7,896 nt of DNA. Origin: Anaerolineales bacterium UBA6128. Its GTDB lineage: Bacteria; Chloroflexota; Anaerolineae; UBA1429. The number at the start of each line of letters is the position of its first letter. Position 1 is the first letter of the stretch. The notes under the pieces are model-generated. The model saw only the letters and a program-made list of their open reading frames with translations, ran no database searches and had not been told where the DNA came from. Positions 1 through 5,620 of this stretch are shown in pieces. A program made the position numbers and the translations under genes. The DNA is taken from NCBI GenBank assembly GCA_002423325.1, contig DIVQ01000143.1, positions 1 through 7,896 on the forward strand, in the 5' to 3' direction.

Positions 1-90
1 TTCGTGATCGGCTATGGCCTCGACTATGCCGAGCACTACCGCGGGCTGCCCTTCATTGGCGTGCTGAGCCCCAAGGTTTACAGCGAGTAA
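1..90 (+). CDS. hpt: Hypoxanthine phosphoribosyltransferase, C-terminal end (partial)
   Basis: Only the last 29 codons and the TAA stop are inside the window; the 5' part lies off the left edge. The readable tail contains VIGYGLDYAEHYRGLPFIGV followed by LSPKVYSE. This is the standard C-terminal signature of bacterial hypoxanthine(-guanine) phosphoribosyltransferases: the FVxGYGLDYxExYRxLPxIGVL stretch that helps bind the purine and closes the fold. The family is a cytosolic purine-salvage enzyme that joins hypoxanthine or guanine to PRPP to give IMP or GMP. It is the only gene seen on the plus strand and is convergent with the aminotransferase gene, whose stop lies 13 bases inside this one. 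Nothing can be said of its promoter or of the PRPP-binding motif, which are outside the window. The family assignment is firm despite the short length; hypoxanthine versus guanine preference cannot be judged. Confidence 0.9.
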   Translation, partial: FVIGYGLDYAEHYRGLPFIGVLSPKVYSE

Positions 91-1304
91 CCAGGCCCCG
101 AACCCGCGTTTCCTTCTGAGACTCGGTGACTACCGATGTTGCCCAGCGCGGCCCCCATGCGCTCGAGCGCCTCGCGGATGTTCGCCTCCGAGTTCGCGTA
201 CGACAGCCGCAGGTAGCCCTCGCCGCTCGGCCCGAACGACGCCCCCGACAGACACGCAACCCCGGCCTCATGGAGAAAAAAGTCGGCGCAGGTCCTGCTG
301 TCCATGCCCGTGCCGCGGATGTTGGGAAAGGCGTAAAAGGCCCCGCGCGGGTAGACGCACGACACGCCCGGCAACGCGTTCAGCCCTGCCACAATCAGCT
401 CGCGCCGTGCCGCGAACGCCGCCACCATCGCCTCGACGCTCTCCTGCGGCCCCGTGAGCGCCTCCAGGCCCGCCCACTGCGTCGCCGCCGCCGTGCACGA
501 GTTCGAGTTGATCATCAGCAGCGTCACCTGCTCGGCCAGCGACACCGGCATGATGCCGTAGCCGAGCCGCCAGCCGGTCATCGCGTAGGTCTTGGAAAAG
601 CCGTTCAGGATGATGGTGCGCTCCGCCGTCGACATACCCGCGAACTCAGAGATGCTGGCGAACTCGCCGTCATACACCAGGTGGTCATAGATCTCGTCCG
701 ACAGCACGGGGATGTCGCGTTCCGCGCACAGGGCCGCCACGGCCGCCAAATCGGAGCGCTCCAGCATGCCACCGGTGGGGTTCTGCGGCGAGTTGAGGAT
801 CAGCAGCACGGTGCGATCGTTAACTAGCGTGCGCAGTTCGTCGACATCGAACGCGAACCCGCGCTCCTCGCGTAGCGGCAGGTGCACGGCTGTCGCGCCG
901 GTGAAATTGACCATTGACTCAAAGATGGGAAACGCCGGGTCGGGCAGGATGACCTCACGACCGGGCTGCGCAAGGGCCAGGATCACAAAGAACATGATCG
1001 GCTTGGCGCCCGGCGTCACCACCACCTGCGCCGGATCGACAGCGTGCTTGCGCGTGCGACTGGCTTGCTCGGCGATCGCGCGCCGCAACTCGGAGATGCC
1101 GGCCGGCGGGGTGTAGTGTGTGGCGCCGTTGCGCAGCGCGCGGCAGCCCGCCTCCACCACGTTGGCCGGCGTGTCGAAATCGGGCTCGCCGATCTCGAGG
1201 TGGATGACGTGGCGCCCCTGAGCTTCCAACGCACGCGCGCGCATCAACACCTCAAAGGCCGACTCCTGGCCCAGCTGTGACATACGATCTGCGAGCCTGA
1301 GCAT
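78..1304 (-). CDS. Class I PLP-dependent aminotransferase (aspartate aminotransferase-like)
   Basis: A 408-residue fold-type I aminotransferase of the I-gamma group, the usual length for the family. Visible landmarks are IGEPDFDTP (38-46), the HYTPPAGI loop (63-70), TPGAK (97-101), NPTG (175-178, cofactor-binding Asn175), SDEIYDHL (202-209, Asp203 facing the pyridine nitrogen and Tyr206), and NGFSKTYAMTGWRLGYG (234-250) with the Schiff-base lysine Lys238. YPRGAFYAFPNI (318-329) and LRLSYA with the substrate-carboxylate Arg366 follow. It should move an amino group between an amino acid and a 2-oxo acid in the cytosol; the amino acid cannot be fixed from sequence. An in-frame extension reaches 1538 but would run into the glycosyltransferase gene. 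The start at 1304 has GGGAGG six bases upstream and begins where family similarity begins. About 20 low-complexity residues (GNIGSHRVSEGNAGSGPGYSL) extend past the usual end and overlap hpt on the other strand. It is 115 bases from the glycan operon; cotranscription is possible but unproven. Confidence 0.93.
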   Translation of the reverse strand: MLRLADRMSQLGQESAFEVLMRARALEAQGRHVIHLEIGEPDFDTPANVVEAGCRALRNGATHYTPPAGISELRRAIAEQASRTRKHAVDPAQVVVTPGAKPIMFFVILALAQPGREVILPDPAFPIFESMVNFTGATAVHLPLREERGFAFDVDELRTLVNDRTVLLILNSPQNPTGGMLERSDLAAVAALCAERDIPVLSDEIYDHLVYDGEFASISEFAGMSTAERTIILNGFSKTYAMTGWRLGYGIMPVSLAEQVTLLMINSNSCTAAATQWAGLEALTGPQESVEAMVAAFAARRELIVAGLNALPGVSCVYPRGAFYAFPNIRGTGMDSRTCADFFLHEAGVACLSGASFGPSGEGYLRLSYANSEANIREALERMGAALGNIGSHRVSEGNAGSGPGYSL

Positions 1305-1309
1305 TACGG

Positions 1310-1316
1310 ACCTCCC
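1310..1316 (-). promoter_or_regulatory. Ribosome binding site of the aminotransferase
   Basis: Read on the minus strand, GGGAGGT lies just before the ATG at 1304. The GGGAGG core ends six bases from the start codon. It decides the start at 1304 over the 78-codon in-frame extension upstream and over the second ATG at 1283. No -10/-35 pair was recognised in the 115 bases upstream. Confidence 0.7.
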
Positions 1317-1336
1317 GTGTAAGCCGATTGATGCCG

Positions 1337-1387
1337 CTTTCCCCGCTCCCTCTGGGAGAGGGCGCCGGGCACCCGCGGATGAGGGTC
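1337..1387. repeat. Intergenic hairpin cluster resembling a dispersed REP-like repeat
   Basis: The gap between the glycosyltransferase stop and the aminotransferase start contains CCCTCTGGGAGAGGG at 1348-1362, a perfect 6-bp stem (CCCTCT/AGAGGG) with a GGG loop. Next to it is a smaller CGGG-CA-CCCG hairpin at 1366-1375, then GATGAGGGTC. The string CCCTCTGGGAGAGGGC followed at short distance by GGATGAGGGTC resembles intergenic repeats seen many times over in diverse GC-rich bacterial genomes. Only one copy is in this window, so repetition is not shown here. It could also slow or end transcription after the glycan operon, but no run of T follows the stem on either strand, so a classic intrinsic terminator is not supported. 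Confidence 0.4.
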
Positions 1388-1419
1388 TGCCGACGCACCT
1401 CGCCGAAGCGGGCCGCGAG

Positions 1420-2541
1420 CTACTCTGCCGAGACTGAGCGATAGATCCCCAGCAGCGTTTCGGCCGCCGCTCGCCAGGTGTAGCGCTGCACCTGCTGGTA
1501 ACCTCGCTGCACCAGTGTCTGCCGCAGGGCGCCGTCATCGATCACGCGCCACAGCGCATCGGCCAGGGCCTCGATGTCCAGCGGATCCACCAGCAGCGCC
1601 GCGTCGCCGGCCACCTCCGGCAGCGACGAGTTGTCCGCCGTCACCACCGGCGTGCCGCAGCCCATTGCCTCGAGGATCGGGATCCCAAAGCCCTCGTACA
1701 GGGACGGGAACGCGAACAGATCAGCGCCGGCGTACAGCGCCGGCAGGTCGGCATCATCCACAAATCCCACCAGCCGCACCTGCTCCGCCAGACCCAACTC
1801 GGCGATGGTCGCGTCGATGTCCTCATACAGCCAGCCGCGCCCCCCGCCGATGACCAGTTGGTGCGGCACGTGGTGCCGCTGGCGCAGCAGGTGGTAGGCG
1901 CGGATCAAACGCGCAAAATTCTTGCGCGGCTGCAGCGTGCCCAGACCCAGGATGAACGGCTGCGCCAGCCCGTACTTGCGCGCGGCCGCCTGTGCGGCCG
2001 CAGCCTCCTGCGGGGCGTAGCGTGGCTCGACCCCCGCATACAGCACCTCGACGCGCTCGGGCGGCACATCCAGCAGGTCCAGCAGGTCGCGACGCGTGCT
2101 TTGCGAGTCGGCCAGGATCAGGTGGGCGCGCGCCACCGAGCGTGGCACGCTGCGCATCAGGTACTCGAGCAGGGCCGGTGACGAGCACTCGGGGCAGCGC
2201 ATGAACGACAGGTCGTGAACGGTGAGCACCTTGTGACGCGCCAGCGTGGGTGGCAACACAAAGTCGGGCGAATGCAAGATGTCCAACCGACCGGTGACCA
2301 GTTCGATCGGGATAGGCAGTCGCAAGCGTTGCCACAGAATCGACAGATGGCGATCGGTCAGCGGTACCGAGCGCAGCGCAAAGTTGGCCGGCCAGCCGCC
2401 CTGCCGGTCGCGGCCGGCGCTGAACAGCACATAGCGATTCTGCTGGTCCATCTCGGCCAGCGCGCGCACCAGGCCGCGTGTGTAGCGCCCGATGCCGGCG
2501 CCCTGGCGCACAGCCGCCGTATAGTCGATCCCGATGCGCAT
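1420..2541 (-). CDS. GT4-family glycosyltransferase
   Basis: A 373-residue GT-B fold glycosyltransferase of family GT4 (mannosyltransferase/WbaZ-like style). The N-terminal half opens with IGIDYTAAVRQGAGIGRYTR (3-22), the glycine-rich acceptor-side loop, and has TVHDLSF (107-113) and ADSQSTRRDL (144-153). The C-terminal half has GLGTLQPRKNFARLI (199-213) with the phosphate-contacting Arg206 and Lys207, and EGFGIPILEAMGCGTPVV (283-300), the E-x7-E motif (Glu283, Glu291) that holds the sugar nucleotide. It should transfer a sugar from an NDP-sugar to a glycan acceptor on the cytoplasmic face of the membrane; donor and acceptor are unknown. The ATG at 2541 shares its A with the TGA of the GtrA gene (TGATG). 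This junction, with only a weak upstream GAAAGA, suggests translational coupling. An in-frame extension upstream to 2661 lies wholly in the GtrA gene and is rejected. It is last in the tight operon. Confidence 0.93.
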   Translation of the reverse strand: MRIGIDYTAAVRQGAGIGRYTRGLVRALAEMDQQNRYVLFSAGRDRQGGWPANFALRSVPLTDRHLSILWQRLRLPIPIELVTGRLDILHSPDFVLPPTLARHKVLTVHDLSFMRCPECSSPALLEYLMRSVPRSVARAHLILADSQSTRRDLLDLLDVPPERVEVLYAGVEPRYAPQEAAAAQAAARKYGLAQPFILGLGTLQPRKNFARLIRAYHLLRQRHHVPHQLVIGGGRGWLYEDIDATIAELGLAEQVRLVGFVDDADLPALYAGADLFAFPSLYEGFGIPILEAMGCGTPVVTADNSSLPEVAGDAALLVDPLDIEALADALWRVIDDGALRQTLVQRGYQQVQRYTWRAAAETLLGIYRSVSAE

Positions 2542-2990
2542 CACTTGATCTTTCGGTAGGTCCAGATGCGGTTGATAAAGAAATTCCAGAACAGCACCAC
2601 GCCAATCGCGATGGCCTTGGAGATGTTGTAGCCCCACGCGCCCCAGGACGAAAAGACCCAATGGTCGAGCGAGAGAAAGATGAGCTCGTTAATCCCCAAC
2701 CCCACCAGGTTGACCAGACCGAACTGGCCCAGTTGCGGCAGCAGAGCCTCGCTGCGCGACTCGGGGTAGGTCCAGAGGCGGTTCCAGGTAAAGTTGCTGA
2801 TCACCGCGGCAGTAAACGAAAAGATGTTTGCCAGCCACTTGTCCAGGCCGAACGCCTGGATGCCGAGGTTCAGGATGCCAAAGTCAACGACCGCGCCGAT
2901 GGCGCCGACGACCGCGAACTTGCCAAAACGCCGCAGTTCCTTGGGATTCTGTTGCGCGTATTCGCGCGCGCGCCGAACGAGTTCTGTCAC
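2541..2990 (-). CDS. GtrA-family membrane protein
   Basis: A 149-residue integral membrane protein with four predicted hydrophobic segments (about 24-46, 51-68, 88-107 and 121-140), the size and layout of the GtrA family (PF04138 type). It shows the family's internal duplication: NFTWNRLWTY at 66-75 after the second segment and NFFINRIWTY at 136-145 after the fourth. Members are thought to help move or position polyprenyl-phosphate-linked sugars across the cytoplasmic membrane for glycan decoration; this is known for phage GtrA and is inference here. The start codon is GTG at 2990. It overlaps the TGA of the upstream ligase-like gene by four bases (GTGA), with only a weak GAGA upstream, so expression probably depends on coupling. 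It sits between a membrane ligase/polymerase and a GT4 transferase, which fits a role in surface glycan assembly. The N-terminal 20 residues are charged and likely cytoplasmic. Confidence 0.92.
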   Translation of the reverse strand: MTELVRRAREYAQQNPKELRRFGKFAVVGAIGAVVDFGILNLGIQAFGLDKWLANIFSFTAAVISNFTWNRLWTYPESRSEALLPQLGQFGLVNLVGLGINELIFLSLDHWVFSSWGAWGYNISKAIAIGVVLFWNFFINRIWTYRKIK

Positions 2991-4462
2991 GCTATCTCGT
3001 GCTTCACTTTCATTGGGGATCCTGCTGCAGGGCGTGTCGCCAGACCGAGCACGACCGCCACCAACAGGTACATCTCGTGGACGTACAGGTTATCGACCAG
3101 GCTGTGAACCAGCAGGTGTCCCAGCGTACCCAGCGCAGCCACTGCCAGCGTGCGCTGCCAGCCCCAAGCACACCGCGTCCGTCGCCATGTGCTGACAAGC
3201 GCCAGCAATACGAACAGAGCATAGCCAGCCAGCCCAAGCAGCCCGTTCTCTGCCAGCACATTCAGATAGTAGTTGTGGGCGTGTCCCAGCGGATCCTGCC
3301 AGCGCGGCAGAGCCACTTCAGGGTAGGCCACCGCATATTGCCCGGTGCCCACGCCCAGCCAGGGCTGCCGCTCGAACATGCGCCAGGCAGCCTGCCAGTG
3401 CGCCAGGCGCTCGATCGTGGCAAAGTTGGCGTCGTCCACCTCGACAGCGCCCAACTCGCGTGCGGCCGACAGGCTGAGCGAGCCGGTCAGCCGCTCCAGC
3501 AGGTCGCCGGGCAGGCTGCCGGTCAGCGCCGGCGCCAGCAGCAGCGCCAGCACCGCGACCACGGTCACCCCAACCCACGCCCGTCGCCCCAACGCCAGCA
3601 GCGCCAACGCCGCGCCAGCCGCCAGTCCCACCAATGCGCCGCGCGACCAACTCATCACCAGCGCTGTCGCCATCACCACGCTCGACGCCAGGCCCAGCAA
3701 CCAGAGCAGCCCGGGGGCCCGGTCGCGCTTTCGCCAGGCCCGCCACGCGGGGCCCGCCTGCGTCAGCGCCACGGCATACCCAAGCGGCAGGAGCAGCCCG
3801 AGATAGCCGCCGAAGGGGTTTGGCTGCTGGAAGGTGCCGTAGGCGCGCATGTAGCGCCCAAACAGCACAAACCCCTCCGGCCCTACCTGAAACAGGAACT
3901 GGTAGATGCCGAGCGCAGCCTCGAGGCTGCCGGCCACCAGCAGCGCCGCCACCAGCCAACGCTGGCCTCTCTCGTCCAATTCGCCCGCCACCAACAGGTA
4001 GACCAGCGCGAATTCCACCCACTTGGCGAGCTCCTTGAGCGCGGGAGTCAACTGCTGGGCCGGCAGCAGCCCAATCGCGAGCACCGCGACGTAGCACAGC
4101 AGGCCCCACAGCGTGCGTGCACGCGCCACGCGCAGTTGACGCGTCGCCAGCATCCGAAGCAGCCAGGCGCTGACGGTGGCCAGCACCAGCAGCTCGCTGG
4201 CGCCAAACGTGACGCCCCCCAACGCAAGCTCACGCAGCGACCCAAACGGCACGCTGAACGCAATCCCGTACAGGCCCAGCGTGGGCCAGCGCAGCAGCAG
4301 GAACGCGCCGAGCGCCCCGAACACCAGCAGCACGCACCAGGTCAGCGGCGCCCGCGCCAGCACAACGCCCAGCGCGACCAGCGCGGCGCCGGCCAGCGTA
4401 ACTGCTACCCACCGAGACAGGCGTACGTGGGGCTTTTCGTACCAGCGCGTCAACCCCAGCAT
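2987..4462 (-). CDS. O-antigen ligase/polymerase-like membrane protein (Wzy_C family)
   Basis: A 491-residue polytopic membrane protein with about a dozen hydrophobic segments and one large extracytoplasmic loop (roughly 314-400). This is the architecture of the WaaL/Wzy/PglL group. Landmarks are RAYGTFQQPNPFGGYL (206-221), SWSRGA (271-276, Arg274), HWQAAWRMFERQPWLGVGTG (355-374), and HAHNYYLNVLAENGLLGL (394-411), whose histidines match the conserved loop histidine of O-antigen ligases. LVHSLVDN follows at 451-458. Family members transfer or polymerise undecaprenyl-diphosphate-linked glycans on the outer face of the membrane. Ligase, polymerase and protein O-oligosaccharyltransferase cannot be told apart by motif alone. 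The ATG at 4462 follows the decarboxylase stop by six bases, and AAAGGT eight bases upstream lies inside the end of that gene. The stop overlaps the GtrA start. The C-terminal tail (MKVKHEIA) is short and charged. Confidence 0.88.
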   Translation of the reverse strand: MLGLTRWYEKPHVRLSRWVAVTLAGAALVALGVVLARAPLTWCVLLVFGALGAFLLLRWPTLGLYGIAFSVPFGSLRELALGGVTFGASELLVLATVSAWLLRMLATRQLRVARARTLWGLLCYVAVLAIGLLPAQQLTPALKELAKWVEFALVYLLVAGELDERGQRWLVAALLVAGSLEAALGIYQFLFQVGPEGFVLFGRYMRAYGTFQQPNPFGGYLGLLLPLGYAVALTQAGPAWRAWRKRDRAPGLLWLLGLASSVVMATALVMSWSRGALVGLAAGAALALLALGRRAWVGVTVVAVLALLLAPALTGSLPGDLLERLTGSLSLSAARELGAVEVDDANFATIERLAHWQAAWRMFERQPWLGVGTGQYAVAYPEVALPRWQDPLGHAHNYYLNVLAENGLLGLAGYALFVLLALVSTWRRTRCAWGWQRTLAVAALGTLGHLLVHSLVDNLYVHEMYLLVAVVLGLATRPAAGSPMKVKHEIA

Positions 4463-4468
4463 GGCCCC

Positions 4469-5410
4469 CTACCTTTGCTCTCGAAACCAGGCGAGAGTCT
4501 GCCGCAATCCCTCGTCCAGCCCGACTCGCGGCTCCCAGCCCAACAGGCTGCGCGCCCTGGTGATATCGGGACGGCGCGTCTGCGGGTCGTCCTTGGTGCG
4601 TTCATCTTGTGGCGTCACATGGATCACCCGCGACCGGCTGTTTGCCAGGCGAATCACGGTGTGGGCGAACTCGAGGATGGTGACCTCCTGCGGATTGCCC
4701 AGGTTGACCGGCAGCACCTCGTCGGAGAGCAGCAGGCGGTACAGCCCCTCCACCAGGTCACTCACGTAGCAAAAGCTGCGCGTACGCGAGCCGTCGTCGT
4801 AGACCGTCAGGGCTTCGTTGTGCAACGCCTGCCAGCAAAAGTTGGGCACCACTCGGCCGTCGTTCACGCGCATGCGCGGACCATAGGTGTTAAAGATGCG
4901 CGCGATGCGCGTGCGGATGCCGTGCGCACGGTGGTAGGCCATCGTCAGCGCCTCGGCGTAGCGCTTTGATTCGTCATAGACGCCGCGTGGCCCGATCGGG
5001 TTCACGTTGCCCCAGTAGGTCTCGGGCTGCGGATGCACCAGCGGGTCGCCGTACACCTCGGAGGTCGAAGCCAGCAGATAGCGCGCACCCCTGGCCTTGG
5101 CCAGACCCAGAGCGTTGAGCGTGCCGAGCGCCCCCACCTTGAGCGTCTTGATCGGCATTTCCAAATAGTCCACCGGACTGGGCAACGCCGCCAGATGTAC
5201 CACGGCGTCCAGCGCCCCGTCATGCTCGATGGGCTGCGTCACGTCGTGGTGCACGAAGGAAAAGTCGGAGCGTCCCGACAGATGCGCGATGTTTGCGAGG
5301 CGCCCCGTGATCAGGTTGTCCATCGCCACGACGCTGTGGCCGCGCGCCAGCAGCAGGTCGCACAGATGCGACCCGATAAAGCCCGCGGCGCCGGTTACCA
5401 GCACGTGCAT
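4469..5410 (-). CDS. uxs: UDP-glucuronate decarboxylase (UDP-xylose synthase)
   Basis: A 313-residue extended short-chain dehydrogenase/reductase. TGAAGFIG (6-13) is the NAD-binding glycine motif and DNLITG (31-36) contacts the adenosine ribose. Catalytic residues are Thr116 and Glu118 in LLASTSEVYGDP, and Tyr145/Lys149 in VYDESK. The stretches HPQPETYWGNVNPIGPRG (126-143), RIFNTYGPRM (171-180), DGSRTRSFCYVSDLV (206-220) and DDPQTRRPDI (274-283) follow plant and animal UXS enzymes closely rather than RmlB or GalE. The enzyme oxidises UDP-glucuronate at C4, releases CO2 and gives UDP-xylose in the cytosol. A sister 4-epimerase or dehydratase is the main alternative. The ATG at 5410 has AGGAG six bases upstream and starts the Rossmann strand at once; the 59-codon upstream extension crosses a promoter and is rejected. 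It is first in the glycan operon and probably supplies its nucleotide sugar. Confidence 0.88.
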   Translation of the reverse strand: MHVLVTGAAGFIGSHLCDLLLARGHSVVAMDNLITGRLANIAHLSGRSDFSFVHHDVTQPIEHDGALDAVVHLAALPSPVDYLEMPIKTLKVGALGTLNALGLAKARGARYLLASTSEVYGDPLVHPQPETYWGNVNPIGPRGVYDESKRYAEALTMAYHRAHGIRTRIARIFNTYGPRMRVNDGRVVPNFCWQALHNEALTVYDDGSRTRSFCYVSDLVEGLYRLLLSDEVLPVNLGNPQEVTILEFAHTVIRLANSRSRVIHVTPQDERTKDDPQTRRPDITRARSLLGWEPRVGLDEGLRQTLAWFREQR

Positions 5411-5416
5411 CGCGCA

Positions 5417-5421
5417 CTCCT
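5417..5421 (-). promoter_or_regulatory. Ribosome binding site of the decarboxylase gene
   Basis: AGGAG on the minus strand, six bases before the ATG at 5410. It supports the start used here and lies about ten bases downstream of the predicted transcription start, giving a leader of only about 20-25 bases. Confidence 0.7.
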
Positions 5422-5439
5422 CAGCGTAACTGAAAGGCC

Positions 5440-5467
5440 AGTATAGCGTGCAGAGCAAGAAGGTCAA
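5440..5467 (-). promoter_or_regulatory. Sigma70-type promoter of the glycan operon
   Basis: On the minus strand, TTGACC (5467-5462) is followed after 16 bases by TATACT (5445-5440). Each hexamer differs from the housekeeping consensus by one base and the spacing is within range. Transcription would start near 5431-5434, about 22 bases before the ATG at 5410, with the ribosome binding site in between. The 7-bp hairpin at 5472-5488 abuts the -35 box on its upstream side. This places a separate transcription unit after the reductase gene. It is a sequence match only. Confidence 0.65.
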
Positions 5468-5471
5468 AGCG

Positions 5472-5488
5472 GCCCCCTGCCAGGGGGC
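5472..5488. other. GC-rich hairpin beside the -35 box
   Basis: GCCCCCTGCCAGGGGGC is a perfect 7-bp stem (GCCCCCT/AGGGGGC) with a 3-base loop. On the minus strand it lies downstream of the reductase gene and four bases upstream of the operon's -35 box. After the stem the minus strand reads CGCTTTGACC, so there is only a three-T run. A weak terminator for the reductase transcript or a regulator site are both possible. Confidence 0.45.
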
Positions 5489-5561
5489 GGAAACAGGAGG
5501 GCGTACGCAAGGCACACCCAGCCTGTAGACACCGGCAGGGCTCGGCAATCTGCTCGTACGG

Positions 5562-5595
5562 GCGATCCTGCGTCTGAGTATACACACAGGATCGC
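5562..5595. other. Perfect 9-bp inverted repeat after the reductase gene
   Basis: GCGATCCTG (5562-5570) is matched exactly by CAGGATCGC (5587-5595), with a 16-base loop that contains GTATAC. It begins 25 bases beyond the stop codon of the aldo/keto reductase in that gene's direction of transcription, the place of a 3'-end hairpin. No T run follows on the minus strand, so it is not a textbook intrinsic terminator. It may be a transcript-end stabilising stem or a binding site for a dimeric regulator. The rest of the 210-base gap holds the hairpin at 5472-5488 and the promoter at 5440-5467. Confidence 0.5.
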
Positions 5596-5620
5596 TCTGT
5601 TATGCCATACCGCCCCGCCG

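Noticed and set aside
1305..1538. N-terminal extension of the aminotransferase by 78 codons
   Set aside because: It would overlap the end of the glycosyltransferase gene, has no family similarity and is Arg/Ser-rich. The ATG at 1304 has a good ribosome binding site.
3520..3610. Dense GCC/AGC-rich repeats on the plus strand
   Set aside because: They encode the alanine/leucine-rich membrane segments of the ligase-like protein and reflect codon bias, not a separate repeat element.
2828..4969. Plus-strand open frame of 713 codons opposite the ligase, GtrA and decarboxylase genes
   Set aside because: Its product is a Gln/Arg/His/Pro-rich string with no domain or periodic structure. It is the shadow expected when a GC-rich coding strand lacks stops in the antisense frame. 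The three minus-strand genes beneath it have clear family motifs and good starts.
5411..5587. N-terminal extension of the decarboxylase by 59 codons
   Set aside because: It runs across the predicted promoter and ribosome binding site, and the Rossmann strand begins directly at the ATG at 5410.
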